Source of the DNA: Bradyrhizobium sp. NP1
GTDB taxonomy: Bacteria > Pseudomonadota > Alphaproteobacteria > Rhizobiales > Xanthobacteraceae
Reading direction: 5' to 3'
DNA length: 64,000 bases
Assembly (NCBI RefSeq): GCF_030378205.1
Contig: NZ_CP127385.1
Location: 4,132,001 to 4,196,000 of the forward strand
Below the pieces are notes generated by a model. That model searched no databases, had not been told where the DNA came from, and was given only the letters and a program-made list of their open reading frames with translations. Numbering within the stretch: position 1 is the first letter of the stretch; every line of letters begins with the position of its first letter. Shown here piece after piece: positions 43,834 through 53,457 of the stretch. A program made the position numbers and the translations under genes.

Positions 43834-44916
43834 ATGGGGACATGTTCCGTGGTCAAGGTGCTCGACGAACACGAACGCACGATGGCCTTTGCCGAAGTTG
43901 CTCTCGGCCAGATCAAGTCCCTGCGACAGACCGCAGTGCCCCGCAACTATGAGATCTGGTACGTCTACGCGACCGGCTACAACGCGCCGCTCAACAAGAT
44001 CATCAACGAGACGCTGGCGCGCAACGGCAAGCTGACCGAGGCCGACCTCGAGCAGATCTACGAAACCTATCTTTCTCACCTGAAAACCACCGACCGCATC
44101 GACAAGGTCGGCGCGCGCGTGATCGGCGAGATCGATGACGTGATGCGGCTGCTCACCGATGCGCTCGGCATGTCGGCAAGCTACGACGCGAGCCTGAGCG
44201 GCGCGACCGAGAAGCTTGCCGGCGCAAAGAACCGCGAGCAGGTCAAGACGATCGTCGAAACGCTGGTCAAATCGACGCGCGAGATGCGCGAAACCAACAA
44301 GGCGCTGGAAGAACGGCTGACCCTGTCAAAGAACGAGATCAGCAATCTGCAGCAGAGCCTCGAGGCGATCCGCGCCGAGAGCCTGACCGATCCGCTCACC
44401 GGCCTCGGCAACCGCAAATATTTCGACCGCATGCTCGAAATGGCGGTGCAGACCGCGCTCGCCAACGGCGAGCCGCTGTCGCTCCTGATGTTCGACATCG
44501 ATCATTTCAAGTCGTTCAACGATTCCTACGGTCACCTCACGGGCGACCAGGTGCTGCGGCTGGTCGGCATGTCGCTGAAGCAGACCATCAAGGGCCAGGA
44601 CATCACCGCCCGCTATGGCGGCGAGGAGTTCGCGGTCGTGCTGCCGAACACCGCGTTGCGCCAGGCGCTGACCGTCGCCGATCACATCCGCCGCGCGGTC
44701 ATGGCGAAGGAATTGAAGAAGAAATCGACCGGCGAAATCCTCGGACGCGTCACCATCTCGGTCGGCGTCTCCATGCTGAAGGCCGGCGACGATACCCACT
44801 CGCTGATCGAGCGGGCCGACGCCTGCCTCTATGCGGCCAAGCGCAACGGCCGCAATCGCGTCATCTGCGAGGTCGACCCGGAATACGCCGCCGAGACCCA
44901 GAGCCAGGTGGCCTGA
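43834..44916 (+). CDS. Diguanylate cyclase (GGDEF domain)
   Basis: A protein of about 360 residues. The N-terminal helical region (about 1-190) has conserved VKVLDEHERTMAFAE and NYEIWYVYATGYN, followed by a coiled coil and a GGDEF domain with LTDPLTGLGNRKYFD, DIDHFKSFNDSYGH and the active-site RYGGEEFAVVLP. The intact GGEEF means it should make cyclic di-GMP. There is no membrane segment, so it is cytoplasmic. The start may be ATG 43834 or the upstream TTG 43801. Its last 56 bases overlap the convergent TfoX-like gene. Confidence 0.9.
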   Translation: MGTCSVVKVLDEHERTMAFAEVALGQIKSLRQTAVPRNYEIWYVYATGYNAPLNKIINETLARNGKLTEADLEQIYETYLSHLKTTDRIDKVGARVIGEIDDVMRLLTDALGMSASYDASLSGATEKLAGAKNREQVKTIVETLVKSTREMRETNKALEERLTLSKNEISNLQQSLEAIRAESLTDPLTGLGNRKYFDRMLEMAVQTALANGEPLSLLMFDIDHFKSFNDSYGHLTGDQVLRLVGMSLKQTIKGQDITARYGGEEFAVVLPNTALRQALTVADHIRRAVMAKELKKKSTGEILGRVTISVGVSMLKAGDDTHSLIERADACLYAAKRNGRNRVICEVDPEYAAETQSQVA

Positions 44917-45358
44917 CAGCACCGCCGCGGCCGACCGATTTGGCTGTCGCCGTGCTTTTCCTTGCCGCGGCTTTCCGTGGCGCCGGCTTCTTCGTGGCGC
45001 CCGGCTTCTTCACCGCCTTGCGCGCCCTCGTCCGCTTCTTCACCGCAGCGCGCTCGGCCGCCGCCAGCGCCGCGCGCGCCCAGCCGCTCAGCTCCTCGGT
45101 GTCGTCGAACAGCCGCGCCGGCAATTGCCAGTACGAATTCACGGTAACGGTCCTGGCGCGAGTCTGATACTGGAACGGCTTTGAGCCTTCCGCCTCGAAT
45201 TGCGGGATCGTCGCTTCGTCGGCGCGGAAATAGAGTCCGGCGCGCAGCGCCAGCGCGAAGTTCGTGCCGTCGGCGGAAATGCCGTAGCCGGAAAACATCC
45301 GGCGAATCGTCACCGGACCGAAATCTGCGAACAGGTCGATCAGGAATTCGCGGTCCAT
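44861..45358 (-). CDS. TfoX N-terminal-domain protein with a basic H1-like tail
   Basis: A 165-residue protein. Residues 1-100 form a TfoX_N domain (FGPVTIRRMFSGYGISADGTNFAL, LYFRADEATIPQFEAEGSKPF). The remaining 65 are a Lys/Ala/Arg/Pro-rich tail (KKRTRARKAVKKPGATKKPA) like histone H1 C-termini. The last 18 codons are antisense to the diguanylate cyclase 3' end, so the tail may have grown by loss of an earlier stop. TfoX proteins are competence-linked in some bacteria; role here unknown. It begins 13 bp after sufA and may be in the suf transcript. Confidence 0.78.
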   Translation of the reverse strand: MDREFLIDLFADFGPVTIRRMFSGYGISADGTNFALALRAGLYFRADEATIPQFEAEGSKPFQYQTRARTVTVNSYWQLPARLFDDTEELSGWARAALAAAERAAVKKRTRARKAVKKPGATKKPAPRKAAARKSTATAKSVGRGGAVRPPGSGSRRRIPGRPRR

Positions 45359-45371
45359 GACGCCGCGCGCG

Positions 45372-45773
45372 TCATACCTTGGCCGGCGTGAGCTGCACCG
45401 ACTCGCCGCAGCCGCAGGCTGAAACCTGGTTGGGATTGTTGAAGACGAACTGCGCCTGCATCTTGTCGGCCCTGTAGTCCATCTCCGTTCCCAAGAGGAA
45501 CAGCACGGCCTTCGGATCGACCAGGATCTTCACGCCTTTGTCCTCGACCACCTCGTCGGTCGGCCGAACCTCATGGGCGTATTCGACCGTGTAGGACTGC
45601 CCGGCGCAGCCGCCGTTCTTGACGCCGACGCGGATGCCGACGATCGCGGAATCCGCCCGCTTGGTCAGGTCCAGCACGCGCTGCGCCGCGGCGTCGGTCA
45701 GCCGCATCACCTGCGGGCGGGGCCGCCTCGGAGCCTTGGAGGGAGTGGGCGATGGCTGTGTCATGTCGTTCAT
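45372..45773 (-). CDS. sufA: A-type iron-sulfur carrier SufA (HesB/IscA family)
   Basis: A 133-residue A-type carrier protein. The three conserved cysteines are in GGCAGQSY and SACGCGES. An N-terminal proline-rich stretch of about 25 residues precedes the fold. It takes Fe-S clusters from the SufBCD scaffold to apo-proteins in the cytoplasm. It is the distal suf gene, 63 bp after sufT on the same strand. ATG 45764 is an alternative start three codons downstream. Confidence 0.92.
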   Translation of the reverse strand: MNDMTQPSPTPSKAPRRPRPQVMRLTDAAAQRVLDLTKRADSAIVGIRVGVKNGGCAGQSYTVEYAHEVRPTDEVVEDKGVKILVDPKAVLFLLGTEMDYRADKMQAQFVFNNPNQVSACGCGESVQLTPAKV

Positions 45774-45836
45774 GTGGTCCGATCCCGACGGCAAATCAAT
45801 GCCAGCTGCCTGTTGCCAAACGTCCGTTCGCGCGCA

Positions 45837-46208
45837 TCACCACATATTGAGAACGAGGCGCGCCTCGTCGCTCATCCGTTCTGGCGACCACGGCGGTTCC
45901 CAGACGATATTGACATTGACGATGCCGACGCCGGGAACGCTCGCGATCGCGTTCTCGACCATGGTCGGCAATTCGCCCGCCGCGGGACAGTTCGGCGTGG
46001 TCAGCGTCATCACGACGTCGACGCTGCGGTCGTCCTTGAGCTCCACCTTGTAGATCAGGCCGAGTTCGTAGATGTCGGCCGGAATTTCCGGGTCGAACAC
46101 CGTCTTCAGCGCGGCGATGATCTCGCTGCTCAGCCGCTCGGTCTCTTCCGGCGGCAGCGCCGATTGGGTTTCCATGTTGGCGGTTTTGACGTCGGCTGCC
46201 TCAGTCAT
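45837..46208 (-). CDS. sufT: SUF system protein SufT (MIP18/DUF59)
   Basis: A 123-residue MIP18-type protein with the family segments VFDPEIPADIYELGLIYKVEL and the cysteine-bearing TTPNCPAAGELP. SufT-like proteins help mature Fe-S proteins under high demand. Its ATG overlaps the sufS stop by four bases (46205-46208), so the two are translationally coupled, and sufA follows. Confidence 0.93.
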   Translation of the reverse strand: MTEAADVKTANMETQSALPPEETERLSSEIIAALKTVFDPEIPADIYELGLIYKVELKDDRSVDVVMTLTTPNCPAAGELPTMVENAIASVPGVGIVNVNIVWEPPWSPERMSDEARLVLNMW

Positions 46209-47476
46209 GCGAACATTTCCCGCGCCTTGATCAGCGCCTGCACCAGATGATCGACTTCTTCCCGCGTATTATACATGCCGAACGAGGCTCGACAGGTCGC
46301 CGTGACGTTGAACCGCTCTAAAAGCGGCATCACGCAATGAGTGCCGGCACGCACCGCAATCCCCTGGCGGTCGATGACGGTCGCCACGTCATGGGGATGG
46401 GCGCCCTTCACGTCGAAGGAGATCACCGGCCCCTTGTTTTTCGCCGTTCCGATCAGGCGTAGCGAGTTGATCTCGCGCAGCCGCTCCTGCGCATAGGTCA
46501 AAAGGCCATGCTCATGGGCGGCGATACGCTCCTTGCCGATCGAATCGACATAGTCGATCGCCGCCCCAAGGCCGATCGCCTGCACGATCGGCGGGGTGCC
46601 GGCCTCGAACTTGTGCGGCGGATCGCCGTAGGTCACCCAGTCCTGCGCAACCTCGCGGATCATCTCGCCGCCGCCGTTGTAAGGCCGCATCGCGACCAGA
46701 TGCTCATGCTTGGCATAGAGCACGCCGATGCCGGTCGGGCCGTAGAGCTTGTGGCCGGTGAAGGCATAGAAGTCGCAATCGATGTCCTGAACGTCGACCG
46801 GCAGGTGCACCGCGCCTTGCGCGCCGTCGACCAGCACCTTGATGCCGCGCGCATGCGCGATCCGCACGACCTCCTTGACCGGCACCACCGTGCCGAGCGC
46901 ATTCGACATCTGGGTGATCGCGACCAGCTTGGTGCGCGGTGAGAGCAGCTTTTCGAATTCCTCGATCAGGAAATTGCCGTCGTCGTCGACACCAGCCCAT
47001 TTGATGACGGCGCCGTGGCGCTCCCGAAGGAAATGCCAGGGCACGATGTTGGAATGGTGCTCCATGATCGAGAGCACGATCTCATCACCCTCGCCGATAT
47101 TCGGCTCGCCCCAGGACGAGGCAACCAGGTTGATCGCTTCGGTGACGTTGCGGGTGAAGATGATCTCTTCGCTGCGTCGCGCGTTGACGAACTGCGCGAC
47201 CTTGGTCCGCGCGCCCTCATAGGCCTCGGTCGCAGCATTGGCGAGATAATGCAGGCCGCGATGCACGTTGGCGTATTCGGACGTGTAGGCATGCATCATG
47301 CGGTCAAGCACCGCTTTCGGCTTCTGCGCGGAGGCGGCGTTGTCGAGATAGACCAGCGGCTTGCCGTAGATCTGCATCGCCAGCGCCGGAAAGTCCTGGC
47401 GCACGCGCGCCACGTCGTAGGAGCCGTTAAGCACCGCCGGGTGGCTGGTATCCGCTTTCCGAGGTTCGTTGGACAC
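46205..47476 (-). CDS. sufS: Cysteine desulfurase SufS (group II)
   Basis: A 423-residue group II cysteine desulfurase. The PLP lysine is Lys243 (FTGHKLYGPTG) and the catalytic cysteine Cys381 (VRAGTHCVMPLLERF). It delivers sulfur to SufBCD for cluster assembly. No sufE gene is next to it. The start is GTG 47476, eight bases after a near-perfect AAGGAGGT site; both lie in the loop of a hairpin repeat (47445-47520), and the 3' arm of that hairpin encodes residues 2-11. An upstream start at 47605 would overlap sufD and is rejected. Confidence 0.94.
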   Translation of the reverse strand: MSNEPRKADTSHPAVLNGSYDVARVRQDFPALAMQIYGKPLVYLDNAASAQKPKAVLDRMMHAYTSEYANVHRGLHYLANAATEAYEGARTKVAQFVNARRSEEIIFTRNVTEAINLVASSWGEPNIGEGDEIVLSIMEHHSNIVPWHFLRERHGAVIKWAGVDDDGNFLIEEFEKLLSPRTKLVAITQMSNALGTVVPVKEVVRIAHARGIKVLVDGAQGAVHLPVDVQDIDCDFYAFTGHKLYGPTGIGVLYAKHEHLVAMRPYNGGGEMIREVAQDWVTYGDPPHKFEAGTPPIVQAIGLGAAIDYVDSIGKERIAAHEHGLLTYAQERLREINSLRLIGTAKNKGPVISFDVKGAHPHDVATVIDRQGIAVRAGTHCVMPLLERFNVTATCRASFGMYNTREEVDHLVQALIKAREMFA

Positions 47477-47520
47477 TGCGGCAACCTCCTTTACGAACTT
47501 CGGAAAGCAAAGGGTACTAG
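47445..47520. repeat. Single hairpin of the two-hairpin repeat family, around the sufS start
   Basis: On the plus strand, TGGTATCC-GCTTTCCGAGGTTCGT (47446-47469) pairs with ACGAACTTCGGAAAGC-AAAGGGTACTA (47493-47519). The extra AAAGGG-type bases in the 3' arm are the same asymmetry seen in copies A and C. The 23-base loop (47470-47492) contains, on the minus strand, the sufS ribosome site and GTG. No second hairpin follows. Confidence 0.75.
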
Positions 47521-47555
47521 CAAGCGTGCGGCGGACTTCAGATCGGCGGTGCTGG

Positions 47556-48869
47556 TCATGTCCGCGTCTCCAGCCAGCGCTGCGCGGTTGCGATCGCCAG
47601 CTCACGCAGGCGCTCGTCGGGAATCTCCTCGATCGCCTCGCCCACGAACGCCTGGATCAGGAGCGCCTGCGCTTCCTTCTCAGGAAGGCCGCGGGCGCGC
47701 AGGTAGAACAGCAGGCTGTCGTCGAGCGCACCGGCAGTCGCGCCGTGGCCGCAGGTGACGTCGTCGGCAAAGATTTCGAGCTCCGGCTTGTTGTCGGCTT
47801 CCGCCTCGTCCGACAGCAGCAGCGCCCGCGTCATCATCTTGCCGTCGGTCTTCTGCGCGTCGGGACGCACGATGATGCGGCCCTGGAACACCGAATGGGC
47901 GCGATCGTCGATCACGGCACGGAAATTCTCGCGGCTCGTGCAATGCGGCACCGCGTGGTCCACGACCAGCGTCGTGTCGCCGTGCTGCTTGCCGTTCAAC
48001 AGATTGACGCCGTTGGCCGTGAGCTCGGAGCCTTCGCCCGCGAACGTGACAAATCCCTGGAACCGGCTGACCGCGCCGCCGCTCGTCATGTTGAACAGTT
48101 TGATCTGCGCCCTGGCGCCCGCCGTGATGATGCCCGAGGTGACGTTCACCGCGTCAGTGGCATCAGCCATTAGCCGGACATGCGCCAGCTCCGCGCCATC
48201 GCCGATCCAGATGATCACGGCGTCATTGACCTGATAGCCCTTGGCGCCCTCGGCAGCGACGAAGCTTTCCACGAACGTCGCTCGCGAGCCCTTGCCGAAC
48301 TTCAGATGCGAACGCGTCACGATCGATGCGGAAGCGCTGGTTGCGACGTGAATGATCTGGATTGGCCGCTCGAGCGTCACGCCGTCGGCGACGCCGACCA
48401 CGACGCCGTCGGTGGCGAGCGCGGCGTTGAGCGAAAGCATCGGATCGCTCTGCTCGGTGACGAGCAGATCGGCACGCGCCTCATTGGCCTCCTTCTCAAG
48501 AACCTCGCGCAACGAGCGCACGCTGATTGCCTTGTCCGCGTCGGACAGCGTGGGTACGAACTGGCCGTCGACCAGCACCAGCTTGGCCGTCCCCTCGATC
48601 GCATGCGCGGCCAGTGCCGCCTTGGCCCGCGCCAGCGCCGCCGCATCGGGCGCGGCCGCAAGCGGCAGCACGTCGCGCATCAGCATGCGCAGGTCGGTGT
48701 ATTTCCATTCCTCGATCCGCCGGTGCGGCAGGCCGGTGCGCTCGAAGGCCTCGAAGGCCTGGCGGCGCACCTCGGCCACCCTGCCCGTGCCGGGCAGCCG
48801 GCCATGCGCCGCTGCGAAGGCGCGCGCCGCAGCCGATGGGGTATCGGTTTTTGCCAAAGCGATGTTCAT
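47556..48869 (-). CDS. sufD: Fe-S assembly scaffold subunit SufD
   Basis: A 437-residue SufD with the right-handed beta-helix core (SASIVTRSHLKFGKGSRATFVESFVA) and the C-terminal SufBD region NKPELEIFADDVTCGHGATAGALDDSLLFYLRARGL, including the conserved CGHGAT. It forms the SufBC2D complex. It starts 19 bp after sufC. It is separated from sufS by 79 bp carrying a hairpin repeat. Confidence 0.95.
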   Translation of the reverse strand: MNIALAKTDTPSAAARAFAAAHGRLPGTGRVAEVRRQAFEAFERTGLPHRRIEEWKYTDLRMLMRDVLPLAAAPDAAALARAKAALAAHAIEGTAKLVLVDGQFVPTLSDADKAISVRSLREVLEKEANEARADLLVTEQSDPMLSLNAALATDGVVVGVADGVTLERPIQIIHVATSASASIVTRSHLKFGKGSRATFVESFVAAEGAKGYQVNDAVIIWIGDGAELAHVRLMADATDAVNVTSGIITAGARAQIKLFNMTSGGAVSRFQGFVTFAGEGSELTANGVNLLNGKQHGDTTLVVDHAVPHCTSRENFRAVIDDRAHSVFQGRIIVRPDAQKTDGKMMTRALLLSDEAEADNKPELEIFADDVTCGHGATAGALDDSLLFYLRARGLPEKEAQALLIQAFVGEAIEEIPDERLRELAIATAQRWLETRT

Positions 48870-48888
48870 CGCAAGATCCGTCTTCCTG

Positions 48889-49641
48889 TCAGGCCGCGTC
48901 CTCGAACTGGGCGTAGCCGGATTCCTCCAGCTCCAGCGCCAGCTCCTTGCCGCCGCTCTTGACCACGCGGCCTTTCGACATCACGTGCACGAAGTCGGGC
49001 ACGATGTAGTTGAGCAGCCGCTGGTAATGCGTGATGACGACCATGCCGCGGTCGGCCGAACGCAGCGCATTGACGCCGTCGGCGGCGATCCGGAGCGCGT
49101 CGATGTCGAGGCCGGAATCCATTTCGTCGAGGATACACAGGCTCGGCTCGAACAGCGCCATCTGCAGCACCTCGTTGCGCTTCTTCTCGCCGCCGGAGAA
49201 GCCGACATTGACGCCGCGCTTGAGCATGTCCTGCGGGATGTTCAGGGATTTGGCGACCTCTCGGACCTTCTTCAGGAACTCCGGCGCCATCAGTTCCCCT
49301 TCGCCGCGCGCCTTGCGCTGGGCGTTGTAGGCCGTACGCAGGAAATTCATGGTGGTGACGCCGGGAATTTCCACGGGATACTGGAAGGCGAGAAACACGC
49401 CACTGGCAGCGCGCTCGTCGGGCGCCATCGCCAGCAGGTCTTCGCCCTTGAACAGGATTTCCCCCTCTGTGACCTCGTAGCCGGGCTTGCCGGCGATCAC
49501 GTGGGAGAGCGTCGACTTGCCGGAGCCGTTCGGCCCCATGATCGCATGCACCTCGCCCTTGTTTACGGTCAGCGACAATCCATGCAGGATCTCGCGATCC
49601 TCGACGCGGACGTGCAGGTCTTTCACTTCAAGCAATGCCAT
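48889..49641 (-). CDS. sufC: Fe-S assembly ATPase SufC
   Basis: A 250-residue ABC ATPase. Walker A GPNGSGKST, Q-loop FQYPVEIPG, signature FSGGEKKRNEVLQ and Walker B LCILDEMDSGLDIDA are all present. It drives SufBCD. The start at 49641 (MALLEVKDLH) is one of two adjacent ATGs, with a GGAAGAAG site upstream. The 126-bp gap to sufB is filled by a palindromic repeat, which may lower or stabilise downstream message. Confidence 0.96.
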   Translation of the reverse strand: MALLEVKDLHVRVEDREILHGLSLTVNKGEVHAIMGPNGSGKSTLSHVIAGKPGYEVTEGEILFKGEDLLAMAPDERAASGVFLAFQYPVEIPGVTTMNFLRTAYNAQRKARGEGELMAPEFLKKVREVAKSLNIPQDMLKRGVNVGFSGGEKKRNEVLQMALFEPSLCILDEMDSGLDIDALRIAADGVNALRSADRGMVVITHYQRLLNYIVPDFVHVMSKGRVVKSGGKELALELEESGYAQFEDAA

Positions 49642-49659
49642 CATCTTCTTCCGTTGTTT

Positions 49660-49766
49660 CCTCGCACCTCGGGAGCGCCGGAGGCGCGTCTCGAAGGACG
49701 TGGCACGCAAATTCTTCCTCTCATTCTTCGAGACGGCGCGCTTGCGCGACCTCCTCAGGATGAGGA
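49660..49766. repeat. Palindromic intergenic repeat between sufB and sufC
   Basis: Arms around GGAGCGCCGGAGGCGCGTCTC (up to 49691) followed by GAAGGA, and TTCTTCGAGACGGCGCGCTT with GCGCGACCTCCTCAGGATGAGG up to 49766, form a long imperfect hairpin. CCTCATCCTGAGGA...GTCTCGAAGAATG-type palindromes are a frequent dispersed repeat in Bradyrhizobium and relatives. It fills the space between two co-transcribed genes. Confidence 0.65.
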
Positions 49767-49767
49767 C

Positions 49768-51249
<1,482 letters not shown>

Positions 51250-51326
51250 TTAATCCTCCGCTCGCGGTTTCAAGGACCGCGGTGGATCGGTTCCAAAAAG
51301 CTCGGCGCGTTGCCAACGAAACCCGC

Positions 51327-52493
51327 TTAGAACCGTTCAAGCAGTGTTTCGTCCTCCCCTCTAAGTAGGGTATTGGCGAGCTTTCGCCAAGCCTGAACGC
51401 ATAAATCGACGTCCGCTTCCTGCGTGGACCAGCCCAGACTGAGCCGCACCGCTCCCTGGGCCAGGGCGGAACCGACCCCCATGGCCTTCAGCACGTGGGA
51501 GGGCTGCACTTTGCCGGAGGAACAGGCCGAACCTGAGGAAACCGCGATCCCCTCGAGGTCGAAGCCGATTACGGCGGTTTCAGCCTTCAGTCCCGGGGCT
51601 GCGAACAAAGTGGTATTGGGCAGCCGGGGTCCGTCGGCTGAGAAGATGATGAGCCCCTTCGTCTCGCGCAAGCCGGCCTCAAGCCGGTTCCGCAGGGCCT
51701 CCAGGCGGCGCTCCTCAGCCGGCAGCGCGGCCATCGCCGCCTTCATCGCGGCCGCGAACCCCGCAATCCCTGCCACATTCTCGGTGCCGGCACGCCGCCC
51801 GAACTCCTGGCCGCCACCGCGCAGCAGCGGTTCGAGGCCGGCAAGGCCTTCGCGGAAGATGGCAGCGCCAACGCCCTTGGGCCCGCCGATCTTGTGTGCC
51901 GATAGAGTGACAATATCTGCCCATATCTCATTGATATTGAACGGTATTTTACCTAGCGCCTGGATCGCGTCGACATGCAGCAGCGATCCCGCCTCATGTG
52001 CGATGTCAGCCACTTCAGAGATTGGCTGAAGCGCGCCGGTCTCGTTATTGGCCGCCATGACCGATACCAGCGCCGGCGGGCCGGCCGAGAGCGCCGCGCG
52101 CAAGCGATCGAGGTCGAGATGCCCCGACGGCGTCACACCGATCGCCATGATCGCTTCCCGCGCAAAGCGCCCGCCCGACAGCACCGATGGATGTTCGATC
52201 GCCGAAAGCACAAGCCGCTCCACCGGCGCGCCGGCAGGCGTGCGAAGCCCCGGGGTGAGCGCCAGCGCGTTGGCCTCGGTGCCACCCGAGGTGAACACTG
52301 CATTGCGAGCCGAAGCCCCGACCGCGCCGGCGACCGCGGCCCGCGCCTCCTCGACCAGATGGCGGGCGCGGCGGCCCTCGGCGTGGACTGACGACGGATT
52401 GCCGACCAGCCCGAGCGCCGCAGCCATCGCGTCGCGCGCCTCGGGGCGAAGCGGCGTGGTCGCGTTCCAGTCGAAGTAGAGTCTTTCAGCCAT
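51327..52493 (-). CDS. Cysteine desulfurase, group I (NifS/IscS-like)
   Basis: A 388-residue group I cysteine desulfurase. The PLP lysine is in LSAHKIGGPKGVGA and the catalytic cysteine in the mobile loop SSGSACSSGKVQPSHVL. It heads the suf operon, giving the unit two desulfurases, one group I here and one group II (sufS) downstream. Rhizobia often carry this arrangement. Whether it feeds SufBCD or other sulfur pathways such as tRNA thiolation is not shown by the sequence. Confidence 0.92.
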   Translation of the reverse strand: MAERLYFDWNATTPLRPEARDAMAAALGLVGNPSSVHAEGRRARHLVEEARAAVAGAVGASARNAVFTSGGTEANALALTPGLRTPAGAPVERLVLSAIEHPSVLSGGRFAREAIMAIGVTPSGHLDLDRLRAALSAGPPALVSVMAANNETGALQPISEVADIAHEAGSLLHVDAIQALGKIPFNINEIWADIVTLSAHKIGGPKGVGAAIFREGLAGLEPLLRGGGQEFGRRAGTENVAGIAGFAAAMKAAMAALPAEERRLEALRNRLEAGLRETKGLIIFSADGPRLPNTTLFAAPGLKAETAVIGFDLEGIAVSSGSACSSGKVQPSHVLKAMGVGSALAQGAVRLSLGWSTQEADVDLCVQAWRKLANTLLRGEDETLLERF

Positions 52494-52608
52494 TGCGCAC
52501 GATATTACCCGAAAACCGTCCGCGATCTGCGGAGAACCATGCCCCGCCGTCCCGGCGCCTTATGACACGTGGCGATGGCCCCGTCGCGTTCAAAACCCGC
52601 GTCTAACT

Positions 52609-52636
52609 TCTTGAACGCCCAGCCATATGTTCAAGA
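52609..52636. promoter_or_regulatory. 8-bp inverted repeat TCTTGAAC-N12-GTTCAAGA in the suf divergent region
   Basis: A perfect 8-bp inverted repeat with a 12-base spacer in the 312-bp region between the suf operon (start 52493) and the divergent hydrolase gene (start 52806). Symmetry and position suggest a regulator site. No Rrf2/IscR or Fur-family gene lies nearby, so the binding protein is unknown. A CTTGCTT and TAGAAC pair about 20 bases apart (52639-52676) may be the hydrolase promoter. The rest of this gap shows nothing. Confidence 0.5.
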
Positions 52637-52805
52637 TGCTTGCTTTTTGCCCCTCGCTCCATGCTAGAACGCGGCCGCTAATTCACACCGGGCGCCGTTC
52701 GTACGATCCGCCCAACGATGCCGATCACCCTTCGTCTCGCGATGGCTCGGCTGAACCAGCCAGATCGAGCCGGCACAAATCGGTCGATGATCTCAAGGGA
52801 TCCCA

Positions 52806-53453
52806 ATGCCTGAAGTCATTTTCACCGGCCCGGCAGGCCGTCTCGAAGGCCGTTACCATCCGGCCAAGCAGAAGAACGCGCCGATCGCCATGATCCTGCA
52901 TCCACATCCGCAATTTCACGGCACGATGAATCACCAGATCGTCTATCAGTGCTATTACGCCTTCGCCCATCGCGGGTTCTCGGTGCTGCGCTTCAACTTC
53001 CGCGGCGTCGGCCGCAGCCAGGGCTCGTTCGATCACGGCAGTGGCGAGTTGTCGGACGCGGCGTCCGCGCTCGACTGGGCGCAGACCATCAACCCCGAGG
53101 CGCGCGCCTGCTGGGTCGCGGGCTTCTCGTTCGGCGCCTGGATCGGCATGCAGCTCCTGATGCGCCGTCCGGAGGTCGAGGGCTTCATCTCGATCGCGCC
53201 ACCCGCCAACCTCTACGACTTCTCCTTCCTCGCGCCCTGCCCGTCCTCCGGGCTGATCGTGCATGGCGAGAAGGATGCGGTGGTGCCGCCCAAGGACGTC
53301 AACACGCTGGTCGAGAAGCTGAAGACGCAGAAGGGCATCGTGATCGATCAACAGGTGATTCCGGGCGCCAACCATTTCTTCGACGGCAAGCTCGAGCCGC
53401 TGATGGAGACGATCACCGCCTATCTCGACATGCGGCTCGCCAACGTGCGCTAG
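52806..53453 (+). CDS. Alpha/beta-hydrolase (DUF-type, dienelactone-hydrolase-like)
   Basis: A 215-residue alpha/beta-hydrolase. Features are HPHPQFHGTMNH near the N-terminus, FNFRGVGRSQG, the nucleophile elbow GFSFGAWIG, VHGEKDAVVPP (acid) and GANHFFDGKL (histidine). It resembles the YsgA/CinH-type bacterial family found next to many unrelated genes. Substrate unknown. It is divergent from the suf operon and converges with the GST gene, with only four bases between their stop codons. Confidence 0.85.
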   Translation: MPEVIFTGPAGRLEGRYHPAKQKNAPIAMILHPHPQFHGTMNHQIVYQCYYAFAHRGFSVLRFNFRGVGRSQGSFDHGSGELSDAASALDWAQTINPEARACWVAGFSFGAWIGMQLLMRRPEVEGFISIAPPANLYDFSFLAPCPSSGLIVHGEKDAVVPPKDVNTLVEKLKTQKGIVIDQQVIPGANHFFDGKLEPLMETITAYLDMRLANVR

Positions 53454-53457
53454 CGGC

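Noticed and set aside
46205..47605. A longer SufS starting at 47605
   Set aside because: It would run 50 bases into sufD and add 43 unlike residues; GTG 47476 has a near-perfect ribosome site.
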